From the NCBI RefSeq assembly GCF_014358075.1, contig NZ_JACONT010000011.1, positions 1 through 64,000 on the forward strand: a DNA stretch of 64,000 bases, in the 5' to 3' direction. Both the position numbers and the translations under genes were made by a program. Each line of letters opens with the position of its first letter. Position 1 is the stretch's first letter. Source of the DNA: Sphingomonas albertensis (GTDB taxonomy: Bacteria; Pseudomonadota; Alphaproteobacteria; Sphingomonadales; Sphingomonadaceae). The notes beneath the pieces are model-generated. The model made no database searches. It saw nothing but the letters and a program-made list of their open reading frames with translations, and had not been told where the DNA came from. Shown here in pieces: positions 1 to 9,164 of this stretch.

Positions 1-97
1 CAAGCGGGAGGGGCTGGGGGTGGGTAGGCCGCTTGGAAAGCGTGACGTACGCCAACCGGCCGACCCACCCCCAACCCCTCCCTTTCAGGGAGGGGAG
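1..97. repeat. Palindromic intergenic repeat, family A (cut by window edge)
   Basis: Two arms can be seen: a G-rich arm with GGGGGTGGGTAGGCCGCTTGG, and a complementary arm with CCGACCCACCCCC followed by CCTCCCTTTCAGGGAGGGG. The same architecture recurs at 3300-3400 and 20971-21074. The left end lies outside the window. Confidence 0.75.
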
Positions 98-240
98 CAG
101 AAGATCGCCGTCGCCTGCTTGGCGGCCCACCCCGGTTCCCCGGCGAAGGCAGGGGGCCAGGAACCACAAACGCTACCGCCTATAGCGCAGGCCCCACCTC
201 GACCGGGGGGGAGCGGAATGCTGAAGTGTCCTTATCTACC

Positions 241-343
241 GCCCCGGCGAAGGCCGGGGCCCAATTGGAAAGGTCGCAGTAACGAAGCGCGGTCCTTCGT
301 CAGCAACGTTCCCCAATTGGATCCCGGCCTTCGCCGGGGTGGT
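241..343. repeat. Palindromic intergenic repeat, family B, copy 1
   Basis: Inverted arms read CCCCGGCGAAGGCCGGGGCC + CAATTGG and, at the far end, CCAATTGG + ATCCCGGCCTTCGCCGGGGT. The core carries GCAGTAACGAAGCGC, which recurs at 11380-11482 and 43024-43125. The stretch 99-240 holds only a decayed family D arm (about 133-190). I see no gene between 1 and 452. Confidence 0.75.
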
Positions 344-452
344 CGCCGGGGGGATGCGTCTTTACCAAAGCATCGTACGGAACGATGCCATCACCCCCAA
401 TCCACGCAACCCGCTTGACGCCTAACCCCGCAACAGCGGATGACCCCCCGCG

Positions 453-2828
453 ATGGCATCGTTCGCATTACCCACCTCCGCTCGTAAGGCCGCGCTCGTC
501 GCCGTCGCCTCGGGGGCCGCCGCCGCCGCGATCGTGCTGTTGCTCGTCGGCAGCTGGATCGCCGCCGCCGGTTTCTTCGCCGCTGCCATCGTCGTCATCG
601 GCGCACTGATCGCCTGGCGCCTGCTCAACCCGGTCGCCAAGGATGCTCCCCGTCCGGTCGATTGGGACCTGACGCGCACCGTCGCCGAAGCCGGCGCCGA
701 CGCCATCGCCATCACCGACCGCGCCGGCCGCCTGGTCTGCGCCAACGACGCGTACGAAGCCTTGTTCGCAGGCTTCCCGACGCCCCCAGGCCTCCCGCTC
801 GACGAAGCCGGCATCGCCGCGCTCGCCGACGCCGGCCGCTCCGCGTGGCGCGACGGCACCGCGCAGGTCGAGCGCCTCAACACGCAGGGCATCCAGCTCT
901 CCGCACAGATCGCCCGCGCCGGCGACGATGCCGACATGCTCGTCTGGCGTTTCGTCACTGCGCAGGAGCACGACCTCGCCGAGACGCTCGCCGCGCTGCT
1001 GACCGGCCCGACCGGAGACCGGCTCGGCGGCAGCGGTATCATGGCGGCGTTGCTCTCGCCCGACGGCCGCGTCCGCTCCGCCAACCGCGTGCTGAGAGCG
1101 CGGGCGTGCGGCGACGAATACGACTCGATCCAGGGTCGCGACTTTGCCCGCTTCCTCATCACCGACAGCCGCGGCCTCGTCCGGTTCGAGCGCGAAGGCC
1201 TCGAAGGCACGCCGCTCCGCGTCCTCCAGATCCCGTTCCTCGAAGGCGACGACGCGCCCGTGCTGGTCGCGCTGCTTGACGACGAGGAGGACGCGCCCGC
1301 GCTCGGCGCCAGTGCCTCCGCGCATGTCCGCAGCCTCGTCAGCATGATGCCGTTCGGCATGGCGCTGGTCGATCGCGACGGCCGCTTCCTGCAGATGAAC
1401 GATTCGTTCCTGCGCGCGGCGGGCGTCAACGCGGTCGCCCCGCCGCTCTATCCGGGCGACCTGGTCGTTCGCGAGGACAAGGCCGCGGTCGCCGACGCGA
1501 TCCGCAAATTCGCGAACGGCGCGACGCACTCCGCCGACATGGCCGTCCGGCTGAAGGATCACCCCGACGAGCCGGTCGCGCTGACCATCGCCGGCGCCCG
1601 CGGGCTCGGCGACGCCGCCGTGCTCCTGAGCCTCAAGGACAATAGCGAGGAGAGCCGCCTCAAGCGCGAGGTCGCGCAGGCCACCAAGATGCAGGCGGTC
1701 GGCCAGCTTGCCGGCGGCGTCGCGCATGATTTCAACAACATCCTGACCGCGATCATCGGCCACTGCGACCTGATGCTGATGCGCCATTCGCCTGGCGACA
1801 GCGACTACGATGACATCCAGCAGGTTCGCACCAACTCGAATCGCGCCGCCAGCCTGACGCGCCAGCTGCTCGCCTTCTCGCGCCAGCAGACGCTCCGCCC
1901 GCAGATTCTCCAGCTTCCCGACGTCGTCTCCGAGGTATCGAACCTGCTCAAGCGCCTGATGGGCGAGAACGTCCGCCTCGACATGACCCACGGCCGTAAT
2001 CTCGGCCCGGTGCGCGCCGATCCCGGCCAGCTCGAGCAGGTCGTCGTCAATCTCGCGGTCAATGCGCGCGACGCGATCGTCTCGGCGAACGCGCGCGGCG
2101 GCGGCGTGCTCACCATCACCACGCGCGCGGTGCCGGCGTCCGAAGTGCGCGAGATGGCGTCCGATATCCTGCCCGTCGCCGACTATACCGCGCTGATCGT
2201 CCAGGATACCGGCACCGGCATCCCCCCCGACGTGCTGCCCAAGATCTTCGAGCCGTTCTTCACGACCAAGGAATTCGGCAAGGGCACTGGCCTCGGCCTT
2301 TCCACCGTCTACGGCATCGTCAAACAGTCCGGCGGCTACATCTTCGCCGACAGCAAGCCGGGGCAGGGCGCCACCTTCTCGATGTACCTGCCGGTCCACT
2401 CGGCCCCCGCGACGACGCGCCCCGCGGTGGTGAAGCCCACGCCCAAGCCGGTCGACCTGTGGGGCACCGGCACGATCCTGCTGGTCGAGGACGAGGACAT
2501 GGTCCGCGCGGTCGCCGAACGTGCGCTGTCGCGACAGGGCTATACCGTGCTCACCGCGGAGAACGGCGAAGTCGCGCTGGAGGTGCTCGCCAAGCACGGT
2601 CGCCCCGACCTGCTGATCAGCGACGTCGTCATGCCGCAAATGGATGGCCCGACGATGGTGCGGCACGTGCGTGAACAATATCCCGACCTGCCAATCCTGT
2701 TCATGTCGGGCTATGCGGAGGAACAACTGCGCAAATCGATCGATCTCGACAACGTCTCGTTCCTGCCGAAACCCTTCTCGGTACAGGAACTCGCAGAAGC
2801 GGCGCGGGACGTGCTGGCCACGCGCTGA
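453..2828 (+). CDS. cckA: Cell-cycle hybrid sensor histidine kinase CckA
   Basis: This 791-residue hybrid kinase has two N-terminal membrane segments (about 12-34 and 37-57) and three PAS-like regions (about 72-160, 185-270, 288-400). The HisKA dimerisation helix carries the phospho-acceptor in GVAHDFNNIL (H425). The HATPase domain shows its N box (NLAVNARDA), G1 (DTGTGIPP) and G2 (GKGTGLGLS), and a C-terminal receiver has phospho-acceptor D724 in LLISDVVMP. In Caulobacter and relatives, CckA at the inner membrane feeds phosphate through ChpT to CtrA and CpdR to control the cell cycle. The domain order and the HDFNN signature match that family closely. ChpT and CtrA are not in this window. 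A single-domain receiver follows on the same strand. Confidence 0.93.
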   Translation: MASFALPTSARKAALVAVASGAAAAAIVLLLVGSWIAAAGFFAAAIVVIGALIAWRLLNPVAKDAPRPVDWDLTRTVAEAGADAIAITDRAGRLVCANDAYEALFAGFPTPPGLPLDEAGIAALADAGRSAWRDGTAQVERLNTQGIQLSAQIARAGDDADMLVWRFVTAQEHDLAETLAALLTGPTGDRLGGSGIMAALLSPDGRVRSANRVLRARACGDEYDSIQGRDFARFLITDSRGLVRFEREGLEGTPLRVLQIPFLEGDDAPVLVALLDDEEDAPALGASASAHVRSLVSMMPFGMALVDRDGRFLQMNDSFLRAAGVNAVAPPLYPGDLVVREDKAAVADAIRKFANGATHSADMAVRLKDHPDEPVALTIAGARGLGDAAVLLSLKDNSEESRLKREVAQATKMQAVGQLAGGVAHDFNNILTAIIGHCDLMLMRHSPGDSDYDDIQQVRTNSNRAASLTRQLLAFSRQQTLRPQILQLPDVVSEVSNLLKRLMGENVRLDMTHGRNLGPVRADPGQLEQVVVNLAVNARDAIVSANARGGGVLTITTRAVPASEVREMASDILPVADYTALIVQDTGTGIPPDVLPKIFEPFFTTKEFGKGTGLGLSTVYGIVKQSGGYIFADSKPGQGATFSMYLPVHSAPATTRPAVVKPTPKPVDLWGTGTILLVEDEDMVRAVAERALSRQGYTVLTAENGEVALEVLAKHGRPDLLISDVVMPQMDGPTMVRHVREQYPDLPILFMSGYAEEQLRKSIDLDNVSFLPKPFSVQELAEAARDVLATR

Positions 2829-2893
2829 AGCGACCCCGGGAAGAATTGAACAAGATGTTGGCAAGTCGTAACAATCCCGACTATGCGCATGTC

Positions 2894-3259
2894 ATGACCG
2901 CTACCCAGCAGATCCTCCCCCAGCAGATTCTGATCGTCGAGGACGAACCGTTGATCGCCATGATGCTCGAGGACTTTCTCGAGGTGCTGGACAAGGGCGT
3001 CGCAGGGTCCTTCGACACCGTCGCCGACGCCTTGAAGCGGATCGAGGAGGGCGGCGTCGACGGCGCGATCCTCGACGTGAACTTGCGCGGTGGCGAAAAG
3101 AGTACCGCGGTCGCCGAGGCCCTAGCGGCCAAGGGCGTCCCCTTCGTCTTCGCCACCGGCGGCGGCGATGACGGCGTCGCGCCGGAATTCCGCGACCGCC
3201 CCCGGTTGCAAAAGCCCTTCACGATGGACGGCGTGGCCAAGGCCCTCGAAGGCCTCTGA
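2894..3259 (+). CDS. Single-domain response regulator
   Basis: This small protein of about 121 residues is one receiver domain with no output domain. The acidic pocket is in ILIVEDEP (E16, D17), the phospho-acceptor is D61 in GAILDVNL, and the conserved lysine is in LQKPF. The usual MP after the phospho-Asp is replaced by NL, which sets it apart from CpdR- or CheY-like receivers. It lies directly downstream of cckA, so a role in phosphorelay is possible, but its partner cannot be read from sequence. The start was chosen by fit to the domain. An upstream ATG at 2855 has a better ribosome site (GGGAAG) and would add 13 residues. Confidence 0.8.
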   Translation: MTATQQILPQQILIVEDEPLIAMMLEDFLEVLDKGVAGSFDTVADALKRIEEGGVDGAILDVNLRGGEKSTAVAEALAAKGVPFVFATGGGDDGVAPEFRDRPRLQKPFTMDGVAKALEGL

Positions 3260-3299
3260 TCTCCGTCAACGGAGCGCCGAGCGCGCTCTTCTGCCCCCA

Positions 3300-3400
3300 T
3301 CCCTGAAAGGGCGGGGCCGGGGGTGGGTAGGCCGCTTGGTGATCGGAGCGTCAGCCAACAGCCCAACCCACCCGCAACCCCTCCCTTTCAGGGAGGGGAG
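3300..3400. repeat. Palindromic intergenic repeat, family A, copy 2
   Basis: The arms TCCCTGAAAGGGCGGGG and CCCTCCCTTTCAGGGAGGGG enclose the GGGGTGGGTAGGCCGCTTGG / CCCAACCCACCC pair. It fills much of the gap between the receiver gene and ilvD. Confidence 0.75.
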
Positions 3401-3407
3401 CGGCTAT

Positions 3408-3504
3408 CGTCATTCCCGCGGAGGCGGGAACCCATACCGGCAGAGCTCACCATCAAGATCACCTACCGTTGCCATTCTGGATCCCCGCCTGCGCCGGGAT
3501 GACG
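3408..3504. repeat. Palindromic intergenic repeat, family D-like
   Basis: The outer arms CGTCATTCCCGCGGAGGCGG and CCCCGCCTGCGCCGGGATGACG are imperfect inverted repeats about 50 bp apart. This is a divergent member of the family seen at 8366-8418 and 13374-13452. Together with the family A copy it accounts for the 326-bp gap before ilvD. Confidence 0.6.
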
Positions 3505-3585
3505 ACCCCGATCGCGGCCCTCCCAATTAAAAATCGACGCAACTCTCTTGCGCAAACGCCCCCTCCCGCGACATAGGCGTTCGCC

Positions 3586-5307
3586 ATGACCCGCACATTC
3601 GACAAATCGCGCCTGCCGAGCCGCCACGTCTCCGTCGGCCCCGAACGCGCCCCGCACCGCAGCTATTACTACGCCATGGGCCTCGACGAGGAGCAGATCG
3701 CGCGTCCGTTCGTCGCGCTCGCCTCCGCCGGCAACAACTCCGCGCCCTGCAACACCACGCTCGATGCGCAGGCCGATGCCGCGCAGGCCGGCGTCATCCA
3801 GGGCGGCGGCATGCCGCGCCGGTTCAACACGATCACCGTCACCGACGGCATCGCGATGGGCCATCAGGGCATGAAGGCGAGCCTCGTCAGCCGCGAAGTC
3901 ATCGCCGACTCGGTCGAACTCTCGGTTCGCGGCCATTGCTACGACGCGCTCGTCGGGTTCGCCGGTTGCGACAAATCCTTGCCCGGGATGATGATGGCGA
4001 TGCTTCGCCTCAATATCCCGAGCGTGTTCGTCTATGGCGGCTCGATCCTGCCCGGCCGCTATCAGGACCGCGACGTCACCGTGGTCGACGTGTTCGAGAT
4101 CGTCGGCAAATACGCCGCCGGCGCGTGCCCGCTGTCCGAAGTCCATGCGATCGAGAAGGTCGCGTGCCCCGGCCACGGCGCATGCGGCGGCCAGTACACC
4201 GCCAACACGATGGCCTGCGTCGCGGAAGCGATCGGTTTGTCGATCCCGAACAGCAACATGGTGCCGGCTCCTTACACCACGCGCGAACAGATCGCTGTCG
4301 CCGCCGGTGCGCAGGTCATGGAGTGCTTGGCCGACAACATCCGTCCGCGCGACATCTGCACGCGCGAGGCGTTCATCAACGCTGCGCGCGTCGTCGCCGC
4401 GACCGGTGGATCGACCAACGCGGCGCTGCATCTCCCCGCGATGGCGTCCGAAGCCGGTATCGAATTCGACCTGTTCGACGTCGCCGAGATATTCAAGACA
4501 ACGCCGTACATCGCGGACCTCAAACCCGGTGGTAAGTATGTCGCCAAGGACATGTACGAGGCCGGCGGCGTCTACATGCTGATGAAGACGATGCTCGCCG
4601 GCGGCTTCCTCAACGGCGATTGCCTGACGGTAACGGGCAAGTCGCTGGGCGAGAACATCGACCAGGTGACTTGGAACCCCGACCAGAAGGTCATCTACGA
4701 CATCAAGACCCCGCTGACGCCCACCGGCGGCGTCGTTGGCCTACGCGGCAGTCTCGCCCCTGACGGCGCGATCGTGAAGGTCGCGGGCATGCACCGCCTC
4801 CAGTTCTCGGGCCCGGCGCGCGTGTTTGATTGCGAGGAAGACACCTTCGCCGCCGTCGAGAAGCGCGAGATCAACGAAGGCGAAGTCATCGTCATCCGCT
4901 ACGAAGGCCCCAAGGGCGGCCCCGGCATGCGCGAGATGCTGTCGACCACCGCCGCGCTCTATGGCCTCGGCATGGGCGAGAGCGTCGCGCTGATCACCGA
5001 CGGCCGCTTCTCGGGCGGCACGCGCGGCTTCTGCATCGGCCATGTCGGTCCCGAAGCCGCGGACGGCGGCCCCATCGCGCTGGTCGAGAATGGCGACATC
5101 ATCCACATCGACGCCGAAGCCGGCACGATCGATCTCGACGTGCCCGAAGACGTGATGGCGGAGCGCCGTGCGGCATGGGTGCCGCGCACCAACGATTACG
5201 GCTCGGGCGCACTCTGGCGCTATGCGAAGACCGTCGGCCCCGCGTACAAGGGTGCCGTCACGCACCCTGGAGCCGCAGCCGAAACCCATGTCTACGCGGA
5301 TATCTAA
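3586..5307 (+). CDS. ilvD: Dihydroxy-acid dehydratase
   Basis: IlvD dehydrates 2,3-dihydroxy-isovalerate and 2,3-dihydroxy-3-methylvalerate to the 2-oxo acids in valine and isoleucine synthesis. The cytosolic enzyme carries an iron-sulfur cluster. At 573 residues it has the normal length. Candidate cluster ligands are C55 (NNSAPCNT), C128 ([11 protein letters not shown], followed by the Mg-binding K130) and C200 ([13 protein letters not shown]). The C-terminal signature [18 protein letters not shown] is present. The next gene starts inside its 3' end with a 20-bp overlap, so the downstream lipoprotein and nnr are probably cotranscribed with it. Confidence 0.96.
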   Translation: MTRTFDKSRLPSRHVSVGPERAPHRSYYYAMGLDEEQIARPFVALASAGNNSAPCNTTLDAQADAAQAGVIQGGGMPRRFNTITVTDGIAMGHQGMKASLVSREVIADSVELSVRGHCYDALVGFAGCDKSLPGMMMAMLRLNIPSVFVYGGSILPGRYQDRDVTVVDVFEIVGKYAAGACPLSEVHAIEKVACPGHGACGGQYTANTMACVAEAIGLSIPNSNMVPAPYTTREQIAVAAGAQVMECLADNIRPRDICTREAFINAARVVAATGGSTNAALHLPAMASEAGIEFDLFDVAEIFKTTPYIADLKPGGKYVAKDMYEAGGVYMLMKTMLAGGFLNGDCLTVTGKSLGENIDQVTWNPDQKVIYDIKTPLTPTGGVVGLRGSLAPDGAIVKVAGMHRLQFSGPARVFDCEEDTFAAVEKREINEGEVIVIRYEGPKGGPGMREMLSTTAALYGLGMGESVALITDGRFSGGTRGFCIGHVGPEAADGGPIALVENGDIIHIDAEAGTIDLDVPEDVMAERRAAWVPRTNDYGSGALWRYAKTVGPAYKGAVTHPGAAAETHVYADI

Positions 5308-5680
5308 ACGAATACTGGCAGTTGCCGCGCTTCTCTCGCTCCCGCTCGCAGCGTGCGGGCGCGGGCCGTCCAGCGCGGACGTCGAGGCAAAGCAGCGTGC
5401 GGAAACGTCGAGCGACACCCGTATCGCCTGCGCACAGGGTGGCGCCGCGTTCGCCTCGACCTGCACGATCGAGCAGGCGCAAGGCAAGGATGGCCTGATC
5501 CTGACGATCCGCCATCCCGACGGAGCCTTCCGCCGGTTGCTGGTGACGCAGGACGGTCGCGGCGTGATCGCCGCCGACGGTGCCGAGGTCGCGAAGGTCA
5601 CGATCTTGGGTGGCGACGGCATCGAGGTCGCACTGGGCGGCAACCGCTACCACCTCCCGGCGACCGTCAAGGCGTCATGA
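5288..5680 (+). CDS. Small putative lipoprotein
   Basis: This 130-residue protein has a type II signal peptide: basic start (STRISKR), hydrophobic stretch, and lipobox LAAC with the lipidated Cys at position 23. The mature part is a compact, probably beta-rich domain of about 100 residues that I do not recognise. It may be envelope-anchored. It overlaps the last 20 bp of ilvD, and its TGA overlaps the ATG of nnr (ATGA at 5677-5680), so it is translationally coupled in an ilvD-lipoprotein-nnr-methyltransferase run. Function is unknown. Confidence 0.75.
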   Translation: MSTRISKRILAVAALLSLPLAACGRGPSSADVEAKQRAETSSDTRIACAQGGAAFASTCTIEQAQGKDGLILTIRHPDGAFRRLLVTQDGRGVIAADGAEVAKVTILGGDGIEVALGGNRYHLPATVKAS

Positions 5681-7161
5681 TCCGAATCGAATGCCAACCC
5701 ATCCTGACCGCCGCGGAAATGCGCGCGGCGGAAAATGCGGTGATCGCCACCGGAGTCTCGGTCGAAACACTGATGGACCGCGCCGGCACTGCAATCGCTG
5801 AGGCAGTCCGCCGGCTCGCGGGCACGAACGAAGTCCTGATCCTCTGCGGCCCCGGCAACAACGGCGGCGACGGCTATGTCGCCGCCCGCGTGCTGGCGGA
5901 AATGGGTGTGCCAGTTCGCGTAGCGGCGTTGTCGGAACCCAAGACGGATGCGGCAAAGTCGGCGAGGGCAGGGTGGCTAGGCCCGATCGAAACGCTGGCG
6001 GAGGCGAAACACGCGCCGATCCTCGTAGACGCGCTGTTCGGCAGCGGCCTGACGCGCCCGCTCGACGCCATTACGACCCCCACCCCAAACCGTTCCCCCG
6101 CGGACGCGGGGGCCCAGGATAGGCCGTTAGGTGAGCGCTTGGAATTTAGCTGGGCCCCCGCGTCCGCGCGGGAACGGTCTGTGGTCGAGTGTCTTCACTC
6201 CCTCGGCAACGCCGCGCTGCTCAGCATCGCCGTCGACCTGCCCAGCGGCCTCGCCACCGACTCCGGCCAAGCGCTCAGCACGCCGCCCGTCTTCGACCTC
6301 ACCCTTGCGCTCGGCGCGGTAAAACCAGCGCACCTCCTCCAACCCGCCGCGCGCTATTGCGGCCAGATCCGCCTCCTTGACATCGGCGTCCCCACCGTCA
6401 GCCAAGCCGAGGTTCTCAAAACCCCATCGCTCCCAACCCCCGGGCCCGACTCGCACAAATACACCCGGGGCATGGTCGCGATCATCGCAGGGACCATGTC
6501 CGGCGCCGCCGACCTTGCAGCCCTCGCCGCGATGCGCGCCGGTGCCGGTTACGTGACCCTGCTCGGCGACAGCCAAGGCCCCCCACACGCGCTCGTCCGC
6601 ACGCCGTTCTCCGATCAGGCGCTGGCCAACGATCGCATCGGCGCACTCGTCATCGGCCCAGGCCTCGGCCGCGACGACACCGCCCGGGCTCGCCTCGAAG
6701 CGGCGCTAAACGCAGGCCATCCCCTCATCATCGACGGCGACGCCCTCCGCCTCCTCGACCCGGACCACATCAAGGCCCTGAAAGTCCCCGTCATCCTCAC
6801 CCCCCACGCCGGCGAGTTCGACGCGCTTTTCGGCAAATCCGACACCGACAAGATCACCCGAGCCCGCGACGCCGCCACCCGCGCCAACGCAGTCGTAGTC
6901 TTCAAAGGCGCCGACACCGTCATCGCCGCCCCAGACGGCCGCGTCCGCATCGCGCAAGGGGCCAGCGACTGGCTCTCCACCGCCGGCACTGGCGACGTCC
7001 TCTCCGGTGCGATCGGCGCGATGCTGGCGGCAAAGCTCGATCCGCTCGACTCAGCCTGCGCCGGAGTGTGGCTCCACGGTGACGCTGCCCGCCGATTGGG
7101 GCCCGCATTCATCGCCGACGACTTGGCGGAAGCGCTAAGGTCGGCCAGAGCGTCGCTATGA
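5677..7161 (+). CDS. nnr: Bifunctional NAD(P)H-hydrate epimerase / ADP-dependent dehydratase
   Basis: This fused repair enzyme has an N-terminal YjeF_N epimerase domain (LCGPGNNGGDGYVAAR near the start, VDLPSG later) and a C-terminal YjeF_C dehydratase domain ending in STAGTGDVLSGAIGAML. It repairs hydrated NADH and NADPH in the cytosol. Between SGLTRPLDA and the LGNAALLSIAVDLPSG strand it carries about 35 extra residues (about 138-168 and flanks) encoded by a palindromic repeat at 6089-6178 that keeps the frame. Both domains remain intact, so the gene is probably functional. Its start overlaps the stop of the lipoprotein gene, and its own stop overlaps the start of the methyltransferase gene. 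Confidence 0.9.
   Translation: MIRIECQPILTAAEMRAAENAVIATGVSVETLMDRAGTAIAEAVRRLAGTNEVLILCGPGNNGGDGYVAARVLAEMGVPVRVAALSEPKTDAAKSARAGWLGPIETLAEAKHAPILVDALFGSGLTRPLDAITTPTPNRSPADAGAQDRPLGERLEFSWAPASARERSVVECLHSLGNAALLSIAVDLPSGLATDSGQALSTPPVFDLTLALGAVKPAHLLQPAARYCGQIRLLDIGVPTVSQAEVLKTPSLPTPGPDSHKYTRGMVAIIAGTMSGAADLAALAAMRAGAGYVTLLGDSQGPPHALVRTPFSDQALANDRIGALVIGPGLGRDDTARARLEAALNAGHPLIIDGDALRLLDPDHIKALKVPVILTPHAGEFDALFGKSDTDKITRARDAATRANAVVVFKGADTVIAAPDGRVRIAQGASDWLSTAGTGDVLSGAIGAMLAAKLDPLDSACAGVWLHGDAARRLGPAFIADDLAEALRSARASL
6089..6178. repeat. Family D palindromic repeat inserted in frame within nnr
   Basis: The arms at 6089-6117 and 6150-6178 are 29-bp inverted repeats with one mismatch (left arm begins ACCGTTCCCCCGCGGACGCG). 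They have the same plan as the intergenic elements at 8366-8418 and 13374-13452 (GTTCCCCCGCGAAGGCGGGGGCCCAG), but here they lie inside a coding sequence. Confidence 0.85.
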
Positions 7162-8354
7162 CCTCCAACACAAGCATCGACACCATCGTCCGCGTCGCGG
7201 CCCGCGGCGACGGCATGACCGCCGACGGACGCCACGCTGCCTTCTCGGCGCCCGGCGACACGCTCGCCGCCGACGGCACGGTAATCCCCGGCCCACACCA
7301 CCAGACGCCCCCCTGCGTGCATTTCCCGACCTGCGGCGGCTGCCAGCTCCAGCATCTCGACGACCAGGCCTATGCCGAGTTCGTCACCGACCGCATCGCC
7401 TCCGCGCTCGATGGCCAGGACCTGTCCGCCCCGATCCGCACGCCGCACATTTCCCCCGAACGCAGCCGCCGCCGCGCGACGCTCCACGCCGAGGCCAAAG
7501 GCGGCAAGATCACGCTCGGTTTCACTGCGGAGAAGGCGCACACAATCGTCGACATCAAGGAGTGCTGGATCCTCGATCCGCGCCTCTTCGCGCTCGTCCA
7601 GCCACTCCGCCAGTTGCTCAAGCGCCTCAACTTCCGTCGTCGTGCAGACATCCACCTGACGCTCGCCGACCAGGGCGCGGACATCCTGATCACCGGCTTC
7701 GCCCCCGAAGGCCTGCCCGCGGCAGAAGCGCTCACGAAATTCTGCGAAGACCACAAGATCGCCCGCGTAGCCTTCGATGATGGCCTCGGCCCCGAGACGC
7801 GCTGGGAGCCCGACGCGGTCACGATCACGCTCGGCGGCGTCCCCGTGCCGCTCCCGCCCGCATCGTTCCTCCAGGCCACGCCCGATGGCGAAGCCGCACT
7901 CACCGCCGCCGTCCTGGAGGCGATCGGCAAGCCCGCGACGGTCGCCGACCTGTTCGCCGGGCTCGGCACCTTCACGCTCGCGATTCCCGCGAAGGTCTAT
8001 GCGGCCGAAGGCGCGCGCGACGCGCTCGGCTCGCTGAAGGCCGCCGCGCACCGTACGCAACGTCCGGTCTACCCGGAGCACCGCGACCTCTATCGCCGGC
8101 CGCTGACGGTGGCTGAACTCGACCGCTTCGACGCGGTGGTGATCGATCCGCCCCGCTCCGGTGCGCGCGAACAGGCGACCGCGCTGGCGGAGTGCAAGAC
8201 CCCGGTAATCGCCTATGTCTCGTGCAATCCGGCGAGCTTCGCGCGCGACGCGAAGGAACTGTGCGACGCCGGCTGGCGGATCGACTGGGTCCAGCCGGTC
8301 GGCCAGTTCCGCTGGTCGACGCATGTCGAGCTGGCCGCGAAGTTCGTCCGCTAA
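7158..8354 (+). CDS. 23S rRNA (uracil-5-)-methyltransferase family protein (RumA/RlmD-like)
   Basis: This 398-residue SAM-dependent RNA m5U methyltransferase has an iron-sulfur motif made of C53, C59 and C62 (PPCVHFPTCGGCQLQH) plus C136 (KECWIL). The SAM-binding loop is DLFAGLGTF. The catalytic loops are VIDPPRSG and VSCNPASFARD, with nucleophile C356. The family methylates specific uridines in 23S rRNA or tRNA. Whether this member is RlmD or RlmC cannot be fixed from sequence alone. The N-terminal TRAM-like region (about 1-45) is short. Its ATG overlaps the nnr stop codon (ATGA). Confidence 0.88.
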   Translation: MTSNTSIDTIVRVAARGDGMTADGRHAAFSAPGDTLAADGTVIPGPHHQTPPCVHFPTCGGCQLQHLDDQAYAEFVTDRIASALDGQDLSAPIRTPHISPERSRRRATLHAEAKGGKITLGFTAEKAHTIVDIKECWILDPRLFALVQPLRQLLKRLNFRRRADIHLTLADQGADILITGFAPEGLPAAEALTKFCEDHKIARVAFDDGLGPETRWEPDAVTITLGGVPVPLPPASFLQATPDGEAALTAAVLEAIGKPATVADLFAGLGTFTLAIPAKVYAAEGARDALGSLKAAAHRTQRPVYPEHRDLYRRPLTVAELDRFDAVVIDPPRSGAREQATALAECKTPVIAYVSCNPASFARDAKELCDAGWRIDWVQPVGQFRWSTHVELAAKFVR

Positions 8355-8365
8355 CCGAAGAAGCG

Positions 8366-8418
8366 TGTTCCCCCGCGAAGGCGGGGGCCCAGACTGGGTC
8401 CCCGCCCTCGCGGGGACA
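8366..8418. repeat. Palindromic intergenic repeat, family D
   Basis: Near-perfect short palindrome: GTTCCCCCGCGAAGGCGGGG + GCCCAG, then CTGGGTCCCCGCCCTCGCGG. It sits between the convergent methyltransferase and truA genes and could serve as a bidirectional terminator hairpin. Confidence 0.75.
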
Positions 8419-8423
8419 CAAGC

Positions 8424-9164
8424 TTAAGGGTAAACGGCACTCACGAAGAACAACCCGTCAGGCGGTGCATTCAGCCCCAGCATCGCCCGGTCCTTCGCCG
8501 CGAGCGCAGCCGCAACATCGCCAACCGCCCAACGCCCCATACCCACCAGCGCCAGACACCCGACCATAGACCGCACCTGATGATGCAGGAACGACCGCGC
8601 CGCCGCATAGACGAACAACCGCTCCCCTTCGCGCACCACCTCGAGCCGGTCGAGAGTCCGCACCGGGCTATCCGCTTGGCAATGCGCCGACCGGAACGTC
8701 GTGAAGTCATGCCGCCCGACCAGCGCCCCGGCAGCCTCCGCCATCGCTGCCGCATCCAGCAACTGCGGCACCTGCCAAGCCAGCCCCGCCTCGAACGTCA
8801 GCGGCGACCGCCGATTAATAATCCGGTATTCGTACGACCGCCCGACACACGAAAACCGCGCATGCCAATCTTCATCGACGACCTCGCACGCCAGCACAGA
8901 CACCGGCGCCGGCTTCACCAGAGCATTCAGCCCCTCCATCAACCGAAACGCCGCGAGCGGCTTCGCGATGTCGACATGCGCGCGCATCGCGATCCCGTGG
9001 ACACCCGCATCGGTCCGCCCCGCCGCCTGCACCGACGCGGTCTCGCCGGTCATCTTCAGCACCGCCGCTTCCAGCGCCGCCTGCACGCTCGGTCCGTGCT
9101 TCTGCCGCTGCCAGCCCATGAACGGCCGCCCGTCGAACTCCACCGTCAACGCGAACCGCGTCAA
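8424..9164 (-). CDS. truA: tRNA pseudouridine(38-40) synthase TruA
   Basis: TruA converts U38, U39 and U40 of the tRNA anticodon stem to pseudouridine. The 246-residue protein begins [20 protein letters not shown] and contains the catalytic motif [10 protein letters not shown] with D52, plus the [11 protein letters not shown] signature near the C-terminus. The start is inferred to be TTG, because no ATG lies at the right place and the TTG overlaps the TGA of fmt as TTGA (9161-9164). This gives the family's usual N-terminus and implies translational coupling to fmt. Confidence 0.93.
   Translation of the reverse strand: MTRFALTVEFDGRPFMGWQRQKHGPSVQAALEAAVLKMTGETASVQAAGRTDAGVHGIAMRAHVDIAKPLAAFRLMEGLNALVKPAPVSVLACEVVDEDWHARFSCVGRSYEYRIINRRSPLTFEAGLAWQVPQLLDAAAMAEAAGALVGRHDFTTFRSAHCQADSPVRTLDRLEVVREGERLFVYAAARSFLHHQVRSMVGCLALVGMGRWAVGDVAAALAAKDRAMLGLNAPPDGLFFVSAVYP

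Noticed and set aside
468-2864. Long open frame antisense to cckA
   Set aside because: High third-position GC produces long antisense frames. Its translation is rich in Arg, Gly and Ala with no domain, and cckA is fully supported on the other strand.
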